Below, piece after piece: positions 36,632 through 44,310 of a DNA stretch of 64,000 nucleotides (the first letter of the stretch is position 1; each line of letters opens with the position of its first letter). Source of the stretch: JARLGU01 sp036504535 (lineage in GTDB: Bacteria > Armatimonadota > Armatimonadia > Armatimonadales > Capsulimonadaceae); assembly GCA_036504535.1 (NCBI GenBank), contig DASXUY010000071.1, forward strand, positions 1 through 64,000, given 5' to 3'. Under the pieces are notes generated by a model, which saw only the letters and a program-made list of their open reading frames with translations, had not been told where the DNA came from and searched no databases. Position numbers and translations under genes: made by a program.

Positions 36632-37519
36632 TTAGTATATGCTGAATGTCGCGCCGATAGATGGGTCGCTGCATCCCGTTCCGGCGGCATCGTAGCTTCC
36701 CTGGTGCGCGTCGGTCAAACTCACGCCGTTGCTCGGCCAGGTGTTGTCGTCGCACAAGTTAGTGGCGTTAGCCTGACCGTTGCCAACGTTCTGTCCAGCA
36801 GACACGTTGTTTGGCTTGAACCATTTGACGTGTCCATCTGCGAGCAGGAAGTTGGAGCCAGCGTTGTGGCGACCGTCAACTGAACGTAGTGCACCGCCCG
36901 TCGTCGGTGGGCCAGTGACAGGGATCATTCCGCGCATCTGGCCAGTGGTATACCACTCATTGCCGCCAAAGAAGCCTGGGCCAAGACCATAAGAAGAGGC
37001 CGATTGAAAATCGGAGCTTGTAGTCCATGCAGTCGTACCAAATGCCGAGCTCATTTCGTGCACCATTACTGTGCGTGCAGGAGCGACAAGCTGGGCGGCC
37101 TGAGCGGCGACTCCCACTGACACTGTTGAACCGCAAAAATCCGTGACCGTAACTGTCATCGCTTGTCCCTTACCAGCGAGGTTCGTGTTATATCCGTAGG
37201 AAAAGTTAGCTAAGTTCGCATTGAGGTCCGACGGGCAGGCAATAGCACCTTTGGCTTTAATGTATGGCCAAAGGACACCCACCCAGCCGCGTCCAGGGTA
37301 TGCCCCACACCCGCCTTGACCAAACGGATATCGTTCGTCGTAATCCTGTATATATTGGATAAACGCAATGCCGATCTGCTTTTCATTGCTGGCACATGTG
37401 GTTTGTCGTGCTTTTTCGCGCGCCGTTGCGAATACAGGGAAAAGTATAGCTGCGAGAATCGCTATAATAGCGATAACTACGAGAAGTTCGATTAAAGTAA
37501 AAGCTTTACGTCGATTCAT
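36632..37519 (-). CDS. Pseudopilin-like protein (DUF1559-type, H-X9-DG), copy 2
   Basis: A 295-residue paralogue of the next gene, with the same layout: KAFTLIELLVV at the N-terminus (Ala at the cleavage site), AREKARQTTCASNEKQIGIAF neck, FIQYIQDYDER, and GRHNAGSNFLLADGHVKWF near residue 222. It begins 43 nt after the stop codon of the GntR/LacI regulator, with AAGGGG upstream of its ATG, so it is in the regulator's operon. The N-terminal coding segment is almost identical in nucleotide sequence to that of copy 1. Likely function: sugar-induced surface or secretion-associated protein. Confidence 0.9.
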   Translation of the reverse strand: MNRRKAFTLIELLVVIAIIAILAAILFPVFATAREKARQTTCASNEKQIGIAFIQYIQDYDERYPFGQGGCGAYPGRGWVGVLWPYIKAKGAIACPSDLNANLANFSYGYNTNLAGKGQAMTVTVTDFCGSTVSVGVAAQAAQLVAPARTVMVHEMSSAFGTTAWTTSSDFQSASSYGLGPGFFGGNEWYTTGQMRGMIPVTGPPTTGGALRSVDGRHNAGSNFLLADGHVKWFKPNNVSAGQNVGNGQANATNLCDDNTWPSNGVSLTDAHQGSYDAAGTGCSDPSIGATFSIY

Positions 37520-37562
37520 GGATTAGTTCCCCTTCGATCCTTTATCAAGTCTTGCGAGTCTC

Positions 37563-38723
37563 TCAGGCGATTGAGCCTGCGTATAATTTTTTCCGGGTGC
37601 TCGTCGTCGAGCGGCGCTCAATCAGGTGTGAGTGCAGGCAGATTCGCTGGCTGGCGATGCCTGATGTGATGGCCTTCACCGCGAGCCGTGCTGCTTCGAC
37701 GCCCATCTCCTCCAGTGGCGGCTGGAACGTGGTCAAGCCGCGCGAACTCGATTCGGGCTCATCGTCGTACCCTACAATGGCAATGTCTTCGCCCAGTACC
37801 AGCCCACGCTGCTCGGCGGCCCTCATTGCTCCAAAGGCGGTGCGGTCGTTACAGGCGATGATGGCCTCGGGAATATGGCGCGTGAATGCTGCAGACGCGG
37901 CCTCAAGACCGGCATCCTCGTAGCGGCCGTCAACATGGCCCAGCATTGACGAAGTTAGCGTCAACGCCTCGGACGGGAGCCCGTGCGCGACCAGAGCAGC
38001 GTTGATGCCGTTCAGGCGCTGGTAGATCCAAGGGTAGTTGCCGCCAGCAACGAAGAGGATGTCGCGAATGCCTTTATTAACAAGGTATTCGCCTGCTTGA
38101 TAGCCGGCGTCGAAGCTGTCATAGTAAACGGTCAAAACGGGTCGCTTAAAGTCCTCGTTGGAGACGAACACAACTGGGACGCGGCCATTCACAGCGCGCC
38201 AAACGGCATCGAACTGCTCGTTGGCGTGGATGCCGTCGACAACGATCACGCTGCATCCGATGGAAAGGAGATCGTCGACTCCAGCAGCGGGATCCACATG
38301 CTGTCGAAAAATCGATGAGCCGCCAGCGCGTGAGACCTGTCGTTCGACGGTGCGCAGCAGGATGTGGCTCCACGTGTGCCGGTCCTTGCCGACGAGAAGC
38401 ACGCCGATCCTGGCTCCGTGAACCGATGTTGCCTGCGTTGGCGAGTCGGTGGCAGTGGCTGTGGACGATGCGGACGATGGCAGGGCGAGCACGATGGTGC
38501 CTCGGGTACCGTCGGCTTTCAGCAGGTGATCGCTCAGCAGCGCTCCCATGGCCCGCTGGAGTGTCTTGAGCTCGACGCCGTATTGCTTGGCGAGTTCACG
38601 CCTGCTGGGGAACTGCGTACCCACGGCCCAATCGCCGCGTGCCAGGCGCGCGCGCAGGTCGTTTTCGATCCGCTGGTACGGGGCAACCGCTGTGAAATTC
38701 TTGCGTTCTGCTGTTCGCTGCAT
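37563..38723 (-). CDS. GntR-type HTH / LacI-type sensor repressor
   Basis: About 386 residues from the ATG at 38723. The N-terminal winged helix (YQRIENDLRARLARGDWAVG, RRELAKQYGVELKTLQRAM) is GntR-like. From about residue 105 a periplasmic-binding-protein-like sugar sensor of the LacI/GalR type follows (ARIGVLLVGKDRHTW, FVSNEDFKRPVLTVYYDSFDAGYQAGEYL, IACNDRTAFGAMRAA). The architecture is that of AraR-type repressors. It has its own consensus promoter with a palindrome just downstream (38774-38791), so it is probably autoregulated. It is followed by a pseudopilin-like gene. A homologous regulator sits at 49096. Inducer unknown. Confidence 0.92.
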   Translation of the reverse strand: MQRTAERKNFTAVAPYQRIENDLRARLARGDWAVGTQFPSRRELAKQYGVELKTLQRAMGALLSDHLLKADGTRGTIVLALPSSASSTATATDSPTQATSVHGARIGVLLVGKDRHTWSHILLRTVERQVSRAGGSSIFRQHVDPAAGVDDLLSIGCSVIVVDGIHANEQFDAVWRAVNGRVPVVFVSNEDFKRPVLTVYYDSFDAGYQAGEYLVNKGIRDILFVAGGNYPWIYQRLNGINAALVAHGLPSEALTLTSSMLGHVDGRYEDAGLEAASAAFTRHIPEAIIACNDRTAFGAMRAAEQRGLVLGEDIAIVGYDDEPESSSRGLTTFQPPLEEMGVEAARLAVKAITSGIASQRICLHSHLIERRSTTSTRKKLYAGSIA

Positions 38724-38773
38724 TGCTATCAACGGCTAGTGGCGCAGTCCTATCGTGTTGGCTTTGGCTTCGT

Positions 38774-38791
38774 GTAGTAATCGTGTACTAC
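38774..38791. promoter_or_regulatory. Operator palindrome of the GntR/LacI regulator
   Basis: GTAGTA-atcgtg-TACTAC, a 6-bp inverted repeat with a 6-nt spacer, about 17 nt downstream of the -10 element. The placement fits repression of the regulator's own promoter. Confidence 0.6.
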
Positions 38792-38808
38792 GACCTTACC
38801 ACAACGCA

Positions 38809-38837
38809 AGTATAAGGCACGGCCATGATCTTGTCAA
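38809..38837 (-). promoter_or_regulatory. Sigma-70 promoter of the GntR/LacI regulator
   Basis: Minus strand TTGACA (38832-38837), 17 nt, TATACT (38809-38814). Consensus -35 and near-consensus -10, ahead of the regulator and pseudopilin operon. Confidence 0.8.
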
Positions 38838-39202
38838 TAGCTTGCTTGGTGGAATTTGCTTCACTGCTCAAATTTGCCGAGAACTTTGCCGAACCAGGCA
38901 TGCCGACGGCTGGCGCTCACGCGCATAGGCCGCTCCGTGGCGTTGGTTGGCGACGTTTTTTCGGGGACCAGCTCCTCAAAGGCGGCCCCAAACAGCGTCA
39001 TTATGCCACGATTGGGATGACGGGGTTGGGTGGGTCACGATGGGTTTCGCGGCTTCTACACCGCGAACATGTGGTGCCACCTTCTGCGGGCCAGTCCCCA
39101 GGCTGGGTTGGTTCGGTGTTGTGGCATGCCTATAGGGATAGCTTCCCTTCACAGGCACCGATTCATCGGATGCACAGATGGTTCGCGGTGCGCCGACGCA
39201 TG

Positions 39203-40210
39203 CTATCGATAGCCAGGTTGCGCCCTGGCGGTCTCTATGAAGGCGATCATGTTTTCTAGCGAAACGTCGCCTTCCACGGCGTGGGCGGGGGAGAAGATGT
39301 AGCCGCCAGCAGCGCCGGTTTCGAGGAGCGCTTTGCTTTCGGCGATCACATCGTCTACCGTTCCGTAGGGCAGCGTGTTCTGGGTCGATAGGCCGCCGTG
39401 GAACGCAAGACGACCGCGATACTGGTTGATGAGCGCGTGGACATCCATGACTTCAGGCTGGAACGGGTTGAAGCAGTTCAGGCCAGCATCGATCAGGTCG
39501 TCGAACACCTCGTCGACGTCGCCGCACGAGTGGATGAGGACGTATTTGCCAGCACTGCGTACGGCAGCGTACATTCGCTGCAGGACGGGGTAGATGAAGC
39601 GCATCCATGTGCGTCGCCCCATCTGAAGGCCGCGCTGCTGGCCCCAATCGTCGCCAAAGTAGACAGCGTCGATGTCGAATTCGAGGGCTCGGCGAATCTG
39701 ATCCAGGTTGTACTCCGCTATCTGATTGAACAGTTCGTCGACGAACTCGGGGTTGTCGTAAAAGTCCATCATCAGGTTTTCGGTGCCGCGAAGCGTCCAC
39801 GCGCGTTCATACAGCGAAAAGCCGATGCTGTAGACGCGGAAGCGGTCGCCGCCACGTTCGATCTGGCCGGGGATCTCGCGGAAGTACGGCAGATCGGCGG
39901 CGTTGGGGAAGGTGTAGCCGTCGAGAGTGGGTTCAGGGAGGACGTGGTTGCAGACGATGCCGATGTCCTTATCCTGGCTGCGGTCCCACTCGACTCCGAA
40001 CACATCGCGCACGATATCGGGGCCCACTTCGGTGAAGGAGCCGATACCCGAGCCAAGGCCGAGAAAGTGGTCGTCAAGGTAGTCGTCGAGCCCGCCTCCG
40101 AAGTGGGCGGCGAGCTTTTCGCGGGCTTCGAGCGTGAAGCTGAACGACCAGGGGACATAGGGCGGTCGCTTGCCGTCGAGTACGGTTTTGATGATATCGC
40201 GTTTGTTCAT
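39203..40210 (-). CDS. URO-D superfamily protein, LacI-regulated
   Basis: About 335 residues from the ATG at 40210 (AAGGA 7 nt upstream). It has the uroporphyrinogen-decarboxylase fold: KRPPYVPWSFSF near the start, FGDDWGQQRGLQMG, LIHSCGDVDEVFDDLIDAGL, and the C-terminal GGYIFSPAHAVEGDVSLENM. Paralogues in this superfamily include corrinoid-dependent methyltransferases, and they often occur outside haem loci. Here the gene follows a lacI gene, and its leader contains the LacI-type operator GGGAAACGTTTCACC. Its role is therefore more likely in carbohydrate or methyl-group catabolism than in haem synthesis. No haem gene is nearby. Confidence 0.88.
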   Translation of the reverse strand: MNKRDIIKTVLDGKRPPYVPWSFSFTLEAREKLAAHFGGGLDDYLDDHFLGLGSGIGSFTEVGPDIVRDVFGVEWDRSQDKDIGIVCNHVLPEPTLDGYTFPNAADLPYFREIPGQIERGGDRFRVYSIGFSLYERAWTLRGTENLMMDFYDNPEFVDELFNQIAEYNLDQIRRALEFDIDAVYFGDDWGQQRGLQMGRRTWMRFIYPVLQRMYAAVRSAGKYVLIHSCGDVDEVFDDLIDAGLNCFNPFQPEVMDVHALINQYRGRLAFHGGLSTQNTLPYGTVDDVIAESKALLETGAAGGYIFSPAHAVEGDVSLENMIAFIETARAQPGYR

Positions 40211-40234
40211 GATTTTGTCCTTGGGTGAAATCGA

Positions 40235-40249
40235 GGGAAACGTTTCACC
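40235..40249. promoter_or_regulatory. LacI-type operator before the URO-D gene
   Basis: GGGAAACGTTTCACC, centred on the AAACGTTT palindrome typical of LacI/GalR repressors. It is the exact reverse complement of the site at 41320-41334 in front of the adjacent lacI gene. Confidence 0.75.
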
Positions 40250-40301
40250 AACGAGATGGTTTGTTACAGCATTGTTACAACATCTGTCGCCATGGCATTG
40301 C

Positions 40302-41318
40302 TCAACGCAGTTCAAGGCGGGCGGAAAATAGGCTTCGCACAGGCTTCGCGTTGGGTGTGGCAAGACGTTTCGCCATGTAGCGCCACGCGGTCGCGCACAT
40401 TTGCGCAGTTGGGATGACGATGGTGCTTAGCGGCCAGTCGAGGTATTCCACATCCTCGATGCCATCGCAGCCAATGAGCGTCACATCTGCTGCAACGCGC
40501 TTTCCGAAGTCACGCAGCGCACGGTAGGCCCCGAGTGCGGCTTCGTCGTTGTAGCAGAACAGCGCATCTACCGATTCACCGCTGCCGAGGAACGTTCGCA
40601 CGGTTTCGTACGCCGACGCCCTCGTGTTTTCAGGCGATTGGACGATTATGGGGGACTGTCGGCATTCGGCAATGACGGTATCGTAGGCTGAGCGGCGCTG
40701 GTCTGCGGCGGAGCTCGCGGAACACGGAGCAAGGTATCCAATGCGAATGCGGCCAATTGCAGCGAGATGGCGGACCGCAGCAAGCGAGGCGGTCGTCAGC
40801 TCGACGCCGACGAAATCGGTGCCGGGCAGGGGCAACGCTCCCATACTGACGGCGGGGAGCCCCATGACTGCATCGTGAACGTGGCCGGGTTGGTGATCGG
40901 CGGCACCGAGGAAGACGATGACGCCGTCGACGCTCCACGTGGCGGTGGAAAGGGCATGTGAGGTCGTGCTCGCAGTATTGAGTTCGCGGATGAGCACTTC
41001 GTAGCCATCTTCTCGTGCAAGCGCCTGGATGTGCGAGATAATGCCAGCGGTGAATGACGATGCGGCTTGAGGCACCCAGAGGCCGATGAGGTTGGTGCGA
41101 CGTGTGACGAGGGAGCGTGCCGCCATGTTGGGGCGGTAACCGAGTGCTCGCGCTGCGTCCCAAATGCGCGCACGGGCATCATCGCCAACGGATTTTGGCT
41201 TGTTGGCGAGAACGTAGGATACGGTGCTGACGCCAACCCCGGCTCGCTCTGCGACGTCTTTGAGGGTAGGTTGGCGGTCAGGTTTGGAATCGCGCGGTTG
41301 CTTATCGGTTTCGATCAT
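40302..41318 (-). CDS. LacI-family transcriptional repressor
   Basis: A 338-residue repressor. The N-terminal LacI helix-turn-helix is TLKDVAERAGVGVSTVSYVL with the hinge YRPNMAARSLVTRRTN. The C-terminal sugar-binding domain includes LIGLWVPQAASSFTAGIISH, FCYNDEAALGAYRAL and LIGCDGIEDVEYLDWPLSTI. It has a promoter TTGACA-N17-TAACAT, and an operator GGTGAAACGTTTCCC overlaps the leader directly before the ATG. An identical site precedes the next gene, the URO-D homologue. Autoregulation and control of that gene are therefore likely. The inducer is unknown. Confidence 0.94.
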   Translation of the reverse strand: MIETDKQPRDSKPDRQPTLKDVAERAGVGVSTVSYVLANKPKSVGDDARARIWDAARALGYRPNMAARSLVTRRTNLIGLWVPQAASSFTAGIISHIQALAREDGYEVLIRELNTASTTSHALSTATWSVDGVIVFLGAADHQPGHVHDAVMGLPAVSMGALPLPGTDFVGVELTTASLAAVRHLAAIGRIRIGYLAPCSASSAADQRRSAYDTVIAECRQSPIIVQSPENTRASAYETVRTFLGSGESVDALFCYNDEAALGAYRALRDFGKRVAADVTLIGCDGIEDVEYLDWPLSTIVIPTAQMCATAWRYMAKRLATPNAKPVRSLFSARLELR

Positions 41319-41319
41319 T

Positions 41320-41334
41320 GGTGAAACGTTTCCC
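41320..41334. promoter_or_regulatory. LacI-type operator at the lacI start codon
   Basis: GGTGAAACGTTTCCC lies immediately upstream of the lacI ATG, so repressor binding would block transcription just past the promoter at 41343-41371. Same 15-mer as at 40235 in inverse orientation. Confidence 0.75.
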
Positions 41335-41342
41335 TAATGTCC

Positions 41343-41371
41343 ATGTTAGCACACGAACTTCAAGATGTCAA
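41343..41371 (-). promoter_or_regulatory. Promoter of the lacI gene
   Basis: Minus strand TTGACA (41366-41371), 17 nt, TAACAT (41343-41348), about 25 nt ahead of the lacI start codon. Confidence 0.75.
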
Positions 41372-41383
41372 CATCAGGGAACG

Positions 41384-41418
41384 CATAAAAATAGCCCCGG
41401 GAGTCTTTCCCCGGGGCT
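41384..41418 (-). terminator. Rho-independent terminator
   Basis: AGCCCCGGG/CCCGGGGCT 9-bp stem (41393-41401, 41410-41418) followed on the minus strand by ATTTTTATG. It separates the small gene at 41487-41756 from the lacI promoter. Confidence 0.8.
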
Positions 41419-41486
41419 CAAGGTTCTTTCCGAAAATGTCAGACGATCATGCCGCTATGCACGAAATCCGCCAGAAATTACGGTAA

Positions 41487-41756
41487 TTATCTTTCGCTTA
41501 CTGCCACATCAATAGCTGGCAGAATGACGTTCTGACCGTTCAACCAAAAGTGCGTGAACGGACACTCCTCTAGCCGTGATGCACGTATTTCGACGTGCTC
41601 CTGCAACCCGAGTGCCGAGCGAAACTCAAGTGCTGTATCGCCATCCGAGAAGCAGGCTAGGTAGTCCACACCGTCCTGAAGCAAGCAGATAAACTCGCCT
41701 GATTCAAGATGCTGCAGGGCATATACACGCTCTGTGCCGACAACGGTTGGTTCCAT
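41487..41756 (-). CDS. Small protein of unknown function
   Basis: An 89-residue acidic soluble protein (MEPTVVGTERVYALQHLESG...). The ATG at 41756 has an AGGAGG ribosome site 9 nt upstream, and a rho-independent terminator follows, so the gene looks real. No signal peptide, membrane helix or named motif was seen. LQDGVDYLACFSDGDTALEFRSAL suggests a small alpha/beta domain. It is transcribed away from the HAD-phosphatase pair. Function unknown. Confidence 0.7.
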   Translation of the reverse strand: MEPTVVGTERVYALQHLESGEFICLLQDGVDYLACFSDGDTALEFRSALGLQEHVEIRASRLEECPFTHFWLNGQNVILPAIDVAVSER

Positions 41757-41879
41757 TATCCTTAGCCTCCTGATGTTATTTGTGAGTGGCTTGGGCCACA
41801 ATATCTATATATAATTCACTTACCGGACATGTGTCTGACATCTGTTCGACGCTTAGTAGACTTACCAGGTTCCAAAAAC

Positions 41880-42677
41880 GTGCAAATTACAACTTACGTA
41901 TTCGACATGGACGGTGTCCTTTACCGTGGCGACACCCCAATTCCCGACGCCATCTCCGCTCTTGCAGCCTTGAAAAAGGCTGGCCGCAAGATTTACTATC
42001 TGACTAACAACTCCGGGAGCAGTCGCGAGCAGTACAAAACTAAGCTCGCCAGTATGGGCATAGAGTCCGAAATCGACAAGATCTTCACTTCAGCCTATGC
42101 GACTGCTATCTACCTCAAAGCTCATGGCGCTGTCGGTAAGACCGTCTTCATTGTCGGTCAATCCGGCATTGCCGAAGAGCTTGCCGCTGTGGGTATCAAC
42201 ACTGTCACCGTCCCCGAGCAAGTACCTTATACCCAGATCGATTATGTTGTTGTCGGCATCGACCGCGGCTTCACTTACGATAAGCTAAAGTACGCTCACG
42301 CTTGCATTGTGCGCGGCCACGCCGAGTTCATTGCCACCAACCGCGACCCCACTTACCCTGTCGAAGACGGCACCATCCCCGGAGCCGGTTCGATTGTGGC
42401 CAGTGTGGCCACGGCTGTCGGTTTCGATCCCCTTGTTATCGGGAAACCTGAACCACATGCCCTCGAGGCTATCCTCGCTGTTGCTGGCGCGTCTCTCGAC
42501 GAGGCCATGATGGTCGGCGATCGTCTCGATACTGACATCGCTGCCGGTAACCGTGTTGGTATCGCCACTGCGCTTGTGCTTACAGGTGTATCAACCACCG
42601 AAGAAGCCTGCTCGGTTCCCGATGACCTGAAACCTAGTGTTATTATCGGTAGCCTGAAGGAACTCTTGGAGAACTAA
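41880..42677 (+). CDS. NagD-type HAD phosphatase
   Basis: About 265 residues. HAD-superfamily class IIA sequence: motif I YVFDMDGVLYRGD near the start (nucleophile Asp), motif II LTNNSGSS, motif III region GKPEPHALEAI, and motif IV MVGDRLDTDIAAGN. It resembles NagD, 4-nitrophenylphosphatases and phosphoglycolate phosphatases that dephosphorylate small metabolites. The GTG at 41880 places the catalytic motif at the usual distance from the N-terminus; an upstream ATG at 41829 is the alternative. The stop codon lies one base before the GTG of the next gene, so the two are co-transcribed. Confidence 0.9.
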   Translation: MQITTYVFDMDGVLYRGDTPIPDAISALAALKKAGRKIYYLTNNSGSSREQYKTKLASMGIESEIDKIFTSAYATAIYLKAHGAVGKTVFIVGQSGIAEELAAVGINTVTVPEQVPYTQIDYVVVGIDRGFTYDKLKYAHACIVRGHAEFIATNRDPTYPVEDGTIPGAGSIVASVATAVGFDPLVIGKPEPHALEAILAVAGASLDEAMMVGDRLDTDIAAGNRVGIATALVLTGVSTTEEACSVPDDLKPSVIIGSLKELLEN

Positions 42678-42678
42678 T

Positions 42679-43422
42679 GTGAGCTTTCTTACAGGAACTT
42701 TGCTGGCGTGGCTTGGTCACGCAACGTTTGTCATTACAACCGTCGCAGGCGTCAACCTCCTGATTGACCCTATGTCGCCGATGGTCGGCTACCCGCTGAA
42801 GGACCATTCCGTGCGGGCGGACGTCATCTTCGTCTCCCACAACCATCCGGACCATAACTACACAGACCTTGCGATCAGCGCGGAGAATGTCGTCAAGCCA
42901 AAGGCCGAACCTGGCTACCAGGAAGGCGAGTTCGGCTACACGCAGAATGGCAAACCCGGGAAGATCAAATTCCGAAGGATCTTTGCGTATCACGACGGTG
43001 TCGAAGGCAAAGAGCGCGGCCCCGATACAATCACGGTGATCAACGCTGACGGTATCCGGTTCTGCCACCTGGGCGACTTCGGCCAGCCAGCGCTGACGAA
43101 GAAGCAGCTTGAGCTGATCGGCGGGCCAGTTGACGTGCTCATGATCCCTGTCGGCGGGTTCTATACCATCGACGGCAAACAGGCAGCGGTCATCACCGAG
43201 CAGCTTCATCCAAAGGTGATCTATCCCATGCATTACCTGACGAAGTTCGACAATCCCGACCTCCAAACGAAGCTGCATCCCGTGAGCGAGTACCTGACCG
43301 CAATGCAGGGCAAGGCGACTGTGGTGACGGGCGACGCGGAACGGTATGCACTGGCGAAAGACAGGCTGCCAGCAAAGCCGACCATCGTACTGCTGTCGCT
43401 GCCCGAAGTGCGCAAGCCGTAG
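42679..43422 (+). CDS. UlaG-like metallo-beta-lactamase-fold hydrolase
   Basis: A 247-residue metal-dependent hydrolase. The zinc-binding motif SHNHPDHN is near residue 52. A second His lies in AYHDGVEGKERGPD, Asp in LGDFG, and His in YPMHYLTKFD. These match the L-ascorbate-6-phosphate lactonase (UlaG)-like branch of the fold. The start is a GTG with GGAG 7 nt upstream inside the preceding gene's end. Coupled expression with the NagD-type phosphatase suggests handling of phosphorylated sugars or sugar lactones. The exact substrate is unknown. Confidence 0.88.
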   Translation: MSFLTGTLLAWLGHATFVITTVAGVNLLIDPMSPMVGYPLKDHSVRADVIFVSHNHPDHNYTDLAISAENVVKPKAEPGYQEGEFGYTQNGKPGKIKFRRIFAYHDGVEGKERGPDTITVINADGIRFCHLGDFGQPALTKKQLELIGGPVDVLMIPVGGFYTIDGKQAAVITEQLHPKVIYPMHYLTKFDNPDLQTKLHPVSEYLTAMQGKATVVTGDAERYALAKDRLPAKPTIVLLSLPEVRKP

Positions 43423-43552
43423 GGCGGCGGGGCGAGCGAGCGGGATGGATGTTGCCCAGCGTCCCGTTTGGGAGGTTGAAACCTACGGCTCCAAGTGCTT
43501 GAACTGGCAAGACTACAAACCATGGATCTTTGAAATTCATTATGCGAATTTG

Positions 43553-43605
43553 CCCATCCGTCAATCGCTGACACGATTGCCACCTTCCCGAAACGGGAAG
43601 GAAAT
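43553..43605 (+). repeat. Family B hairpin repeat, copy 3
   Basis: CCCATCCGT, variable stem CAATCG/CGATTG, then CCTTCCCG-aaa-CGGGAAGG and AAATTTGTG. The variable stem differs from those at 10041 and 11059 but remains fully paired. Confidence 0.75.
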
Positions 43606-43779
43606 TTGTGCGTCGGCATAGTCAGCGTCTCCTTATCATAGAAGTACCCGGTGGGCACTGGGAGTGCGTGGCTATGCGCATATGCGGGTTGCATTATGGT
43701 TTTTATGCATGCGCATAGGATCTGGGCAATGTGGGTGAGGATGCTGACGGGGAGAAGGTCCAGTTCCATAGGCCGCATG

Positions 43780-43933
43780 TCACCGTGGAATAAATTCCCG
43801 GCTCCGAGGAGCAGTCTGTCCCCAAGGCGGGACTGGGTTGGGTTGGTGGCAATTGGCATAAGCCTTGGGCGAGAAGTTGGTAGTCCGGCTTTGCGGACGA
43901 AGTGATACGTAGCCGGAAATTCATTTCACGGCG
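43780..43933. repeat. 154-bp element D, tandem copy 1
   Basis: The ends form an imperfect 21-bp inverted repeat (CCGTG-AAT-AATT-CCGGCT pattern, 18 of 21 positions paired). The inside has GGAGCAGTCTGTCCCC and TAGTCCGGCTTTGCGGACGA hairpin segments. The following copy at 43988 is about 90% identical. Confidence 0.7.
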
Positions 43934-43987
43934 CGGGTTGGTGTCCGGGGGAACATGGGTTAGGCGAGTGTATTGCGCAGCCCTAGG

Positions 43988-44142
43988 TCACCGTGGAATA
44001 AATTCCCGGCTCCGAGGAGTAGTCCGTCCCCAGGGCGGGACTGGGTTGGGTTGGCGGCGATTGGCATAGGCTTCGGACGAGAAGGCGGTAGTCCGGCTTT
44101 GCGGACGAAGTGATACGATAGCCGGAAATTCATTTCACGGCG
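43988..44142. repeat. 155-bp element D, tandem copy 2
   Basis: Repeats the preceding element with scattered substitutions and the same terminal inverted repeat. Confidence 0.7.
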
Positions 44143-44240
44143 TGTGGTGGTTACAGTTGGATTGGCGGGCGACGGCGCGTTTCCGTAGGGTGAATGTCAC
44201 CTCAGTAACTCACCCTATGTTAAAAAATGCGGGAGGGTAT

Positions 44241-44269
44241 TGACAGATCAGGGACGTTGTTGTATGATT
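44241..44269 (+). promoter_or_regulatory. Promoter of the second LacI regulator
   Basis: TTGACA (44241-44246), 17 nt, TATGAT (44264-44269). TTGACAGATCAGG is shared exactly with the promoter at 57037. It is followed at once by the operator at 44272-44286. Confidence 0.8.
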
Positions 44270-44271
44270 TG

Positions 44272-44286
44272 ATTAAACGTTTTCCC
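44272..44286. promoter_or_regulatory. LacI-type operator at the transcription start
   Basis: GATTAAACGTTTTCCC-like site centred on AAACGTTT, 3 nt downstream of the -10 element. The position predicts autorepression by the gene at 44311. Confidence 0.7.
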
Positions 44287-44310
44287 AAATGGGATTAAGG
44301 TTGTTCCGCT

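Larger units (their letters stand above)
38724..39202. other. Intergenic region upstream of the regulator
   Basis: Contains the regulator promoter and operator (38774-38837). The rest shows no gene. It holds a CAGGCACCG-type repeat near 39148-39175, shared with 11208-11240 and 12413-12440. Confidence 0.5.
43423..44230. other. Repeat-rich intergenic region
   Basis: No gene. In order: family B repeat 43553-43605, then two tandem copies of a 154-bp element (43780-43933 and 43988-44142) separated by 54 bp, then a short GTTTCCGTAGG-containing segment also found near 11279. The lacI-type promoter of the next gene begins at 44241. Confidence 0.6.

Noticed and set aside
38825..39259. 144-residue plus-strand frame upstream of the regulator
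   Set aside because: Overlaps promoter and repeat sequence and runs into the URO-D gene; no domain.
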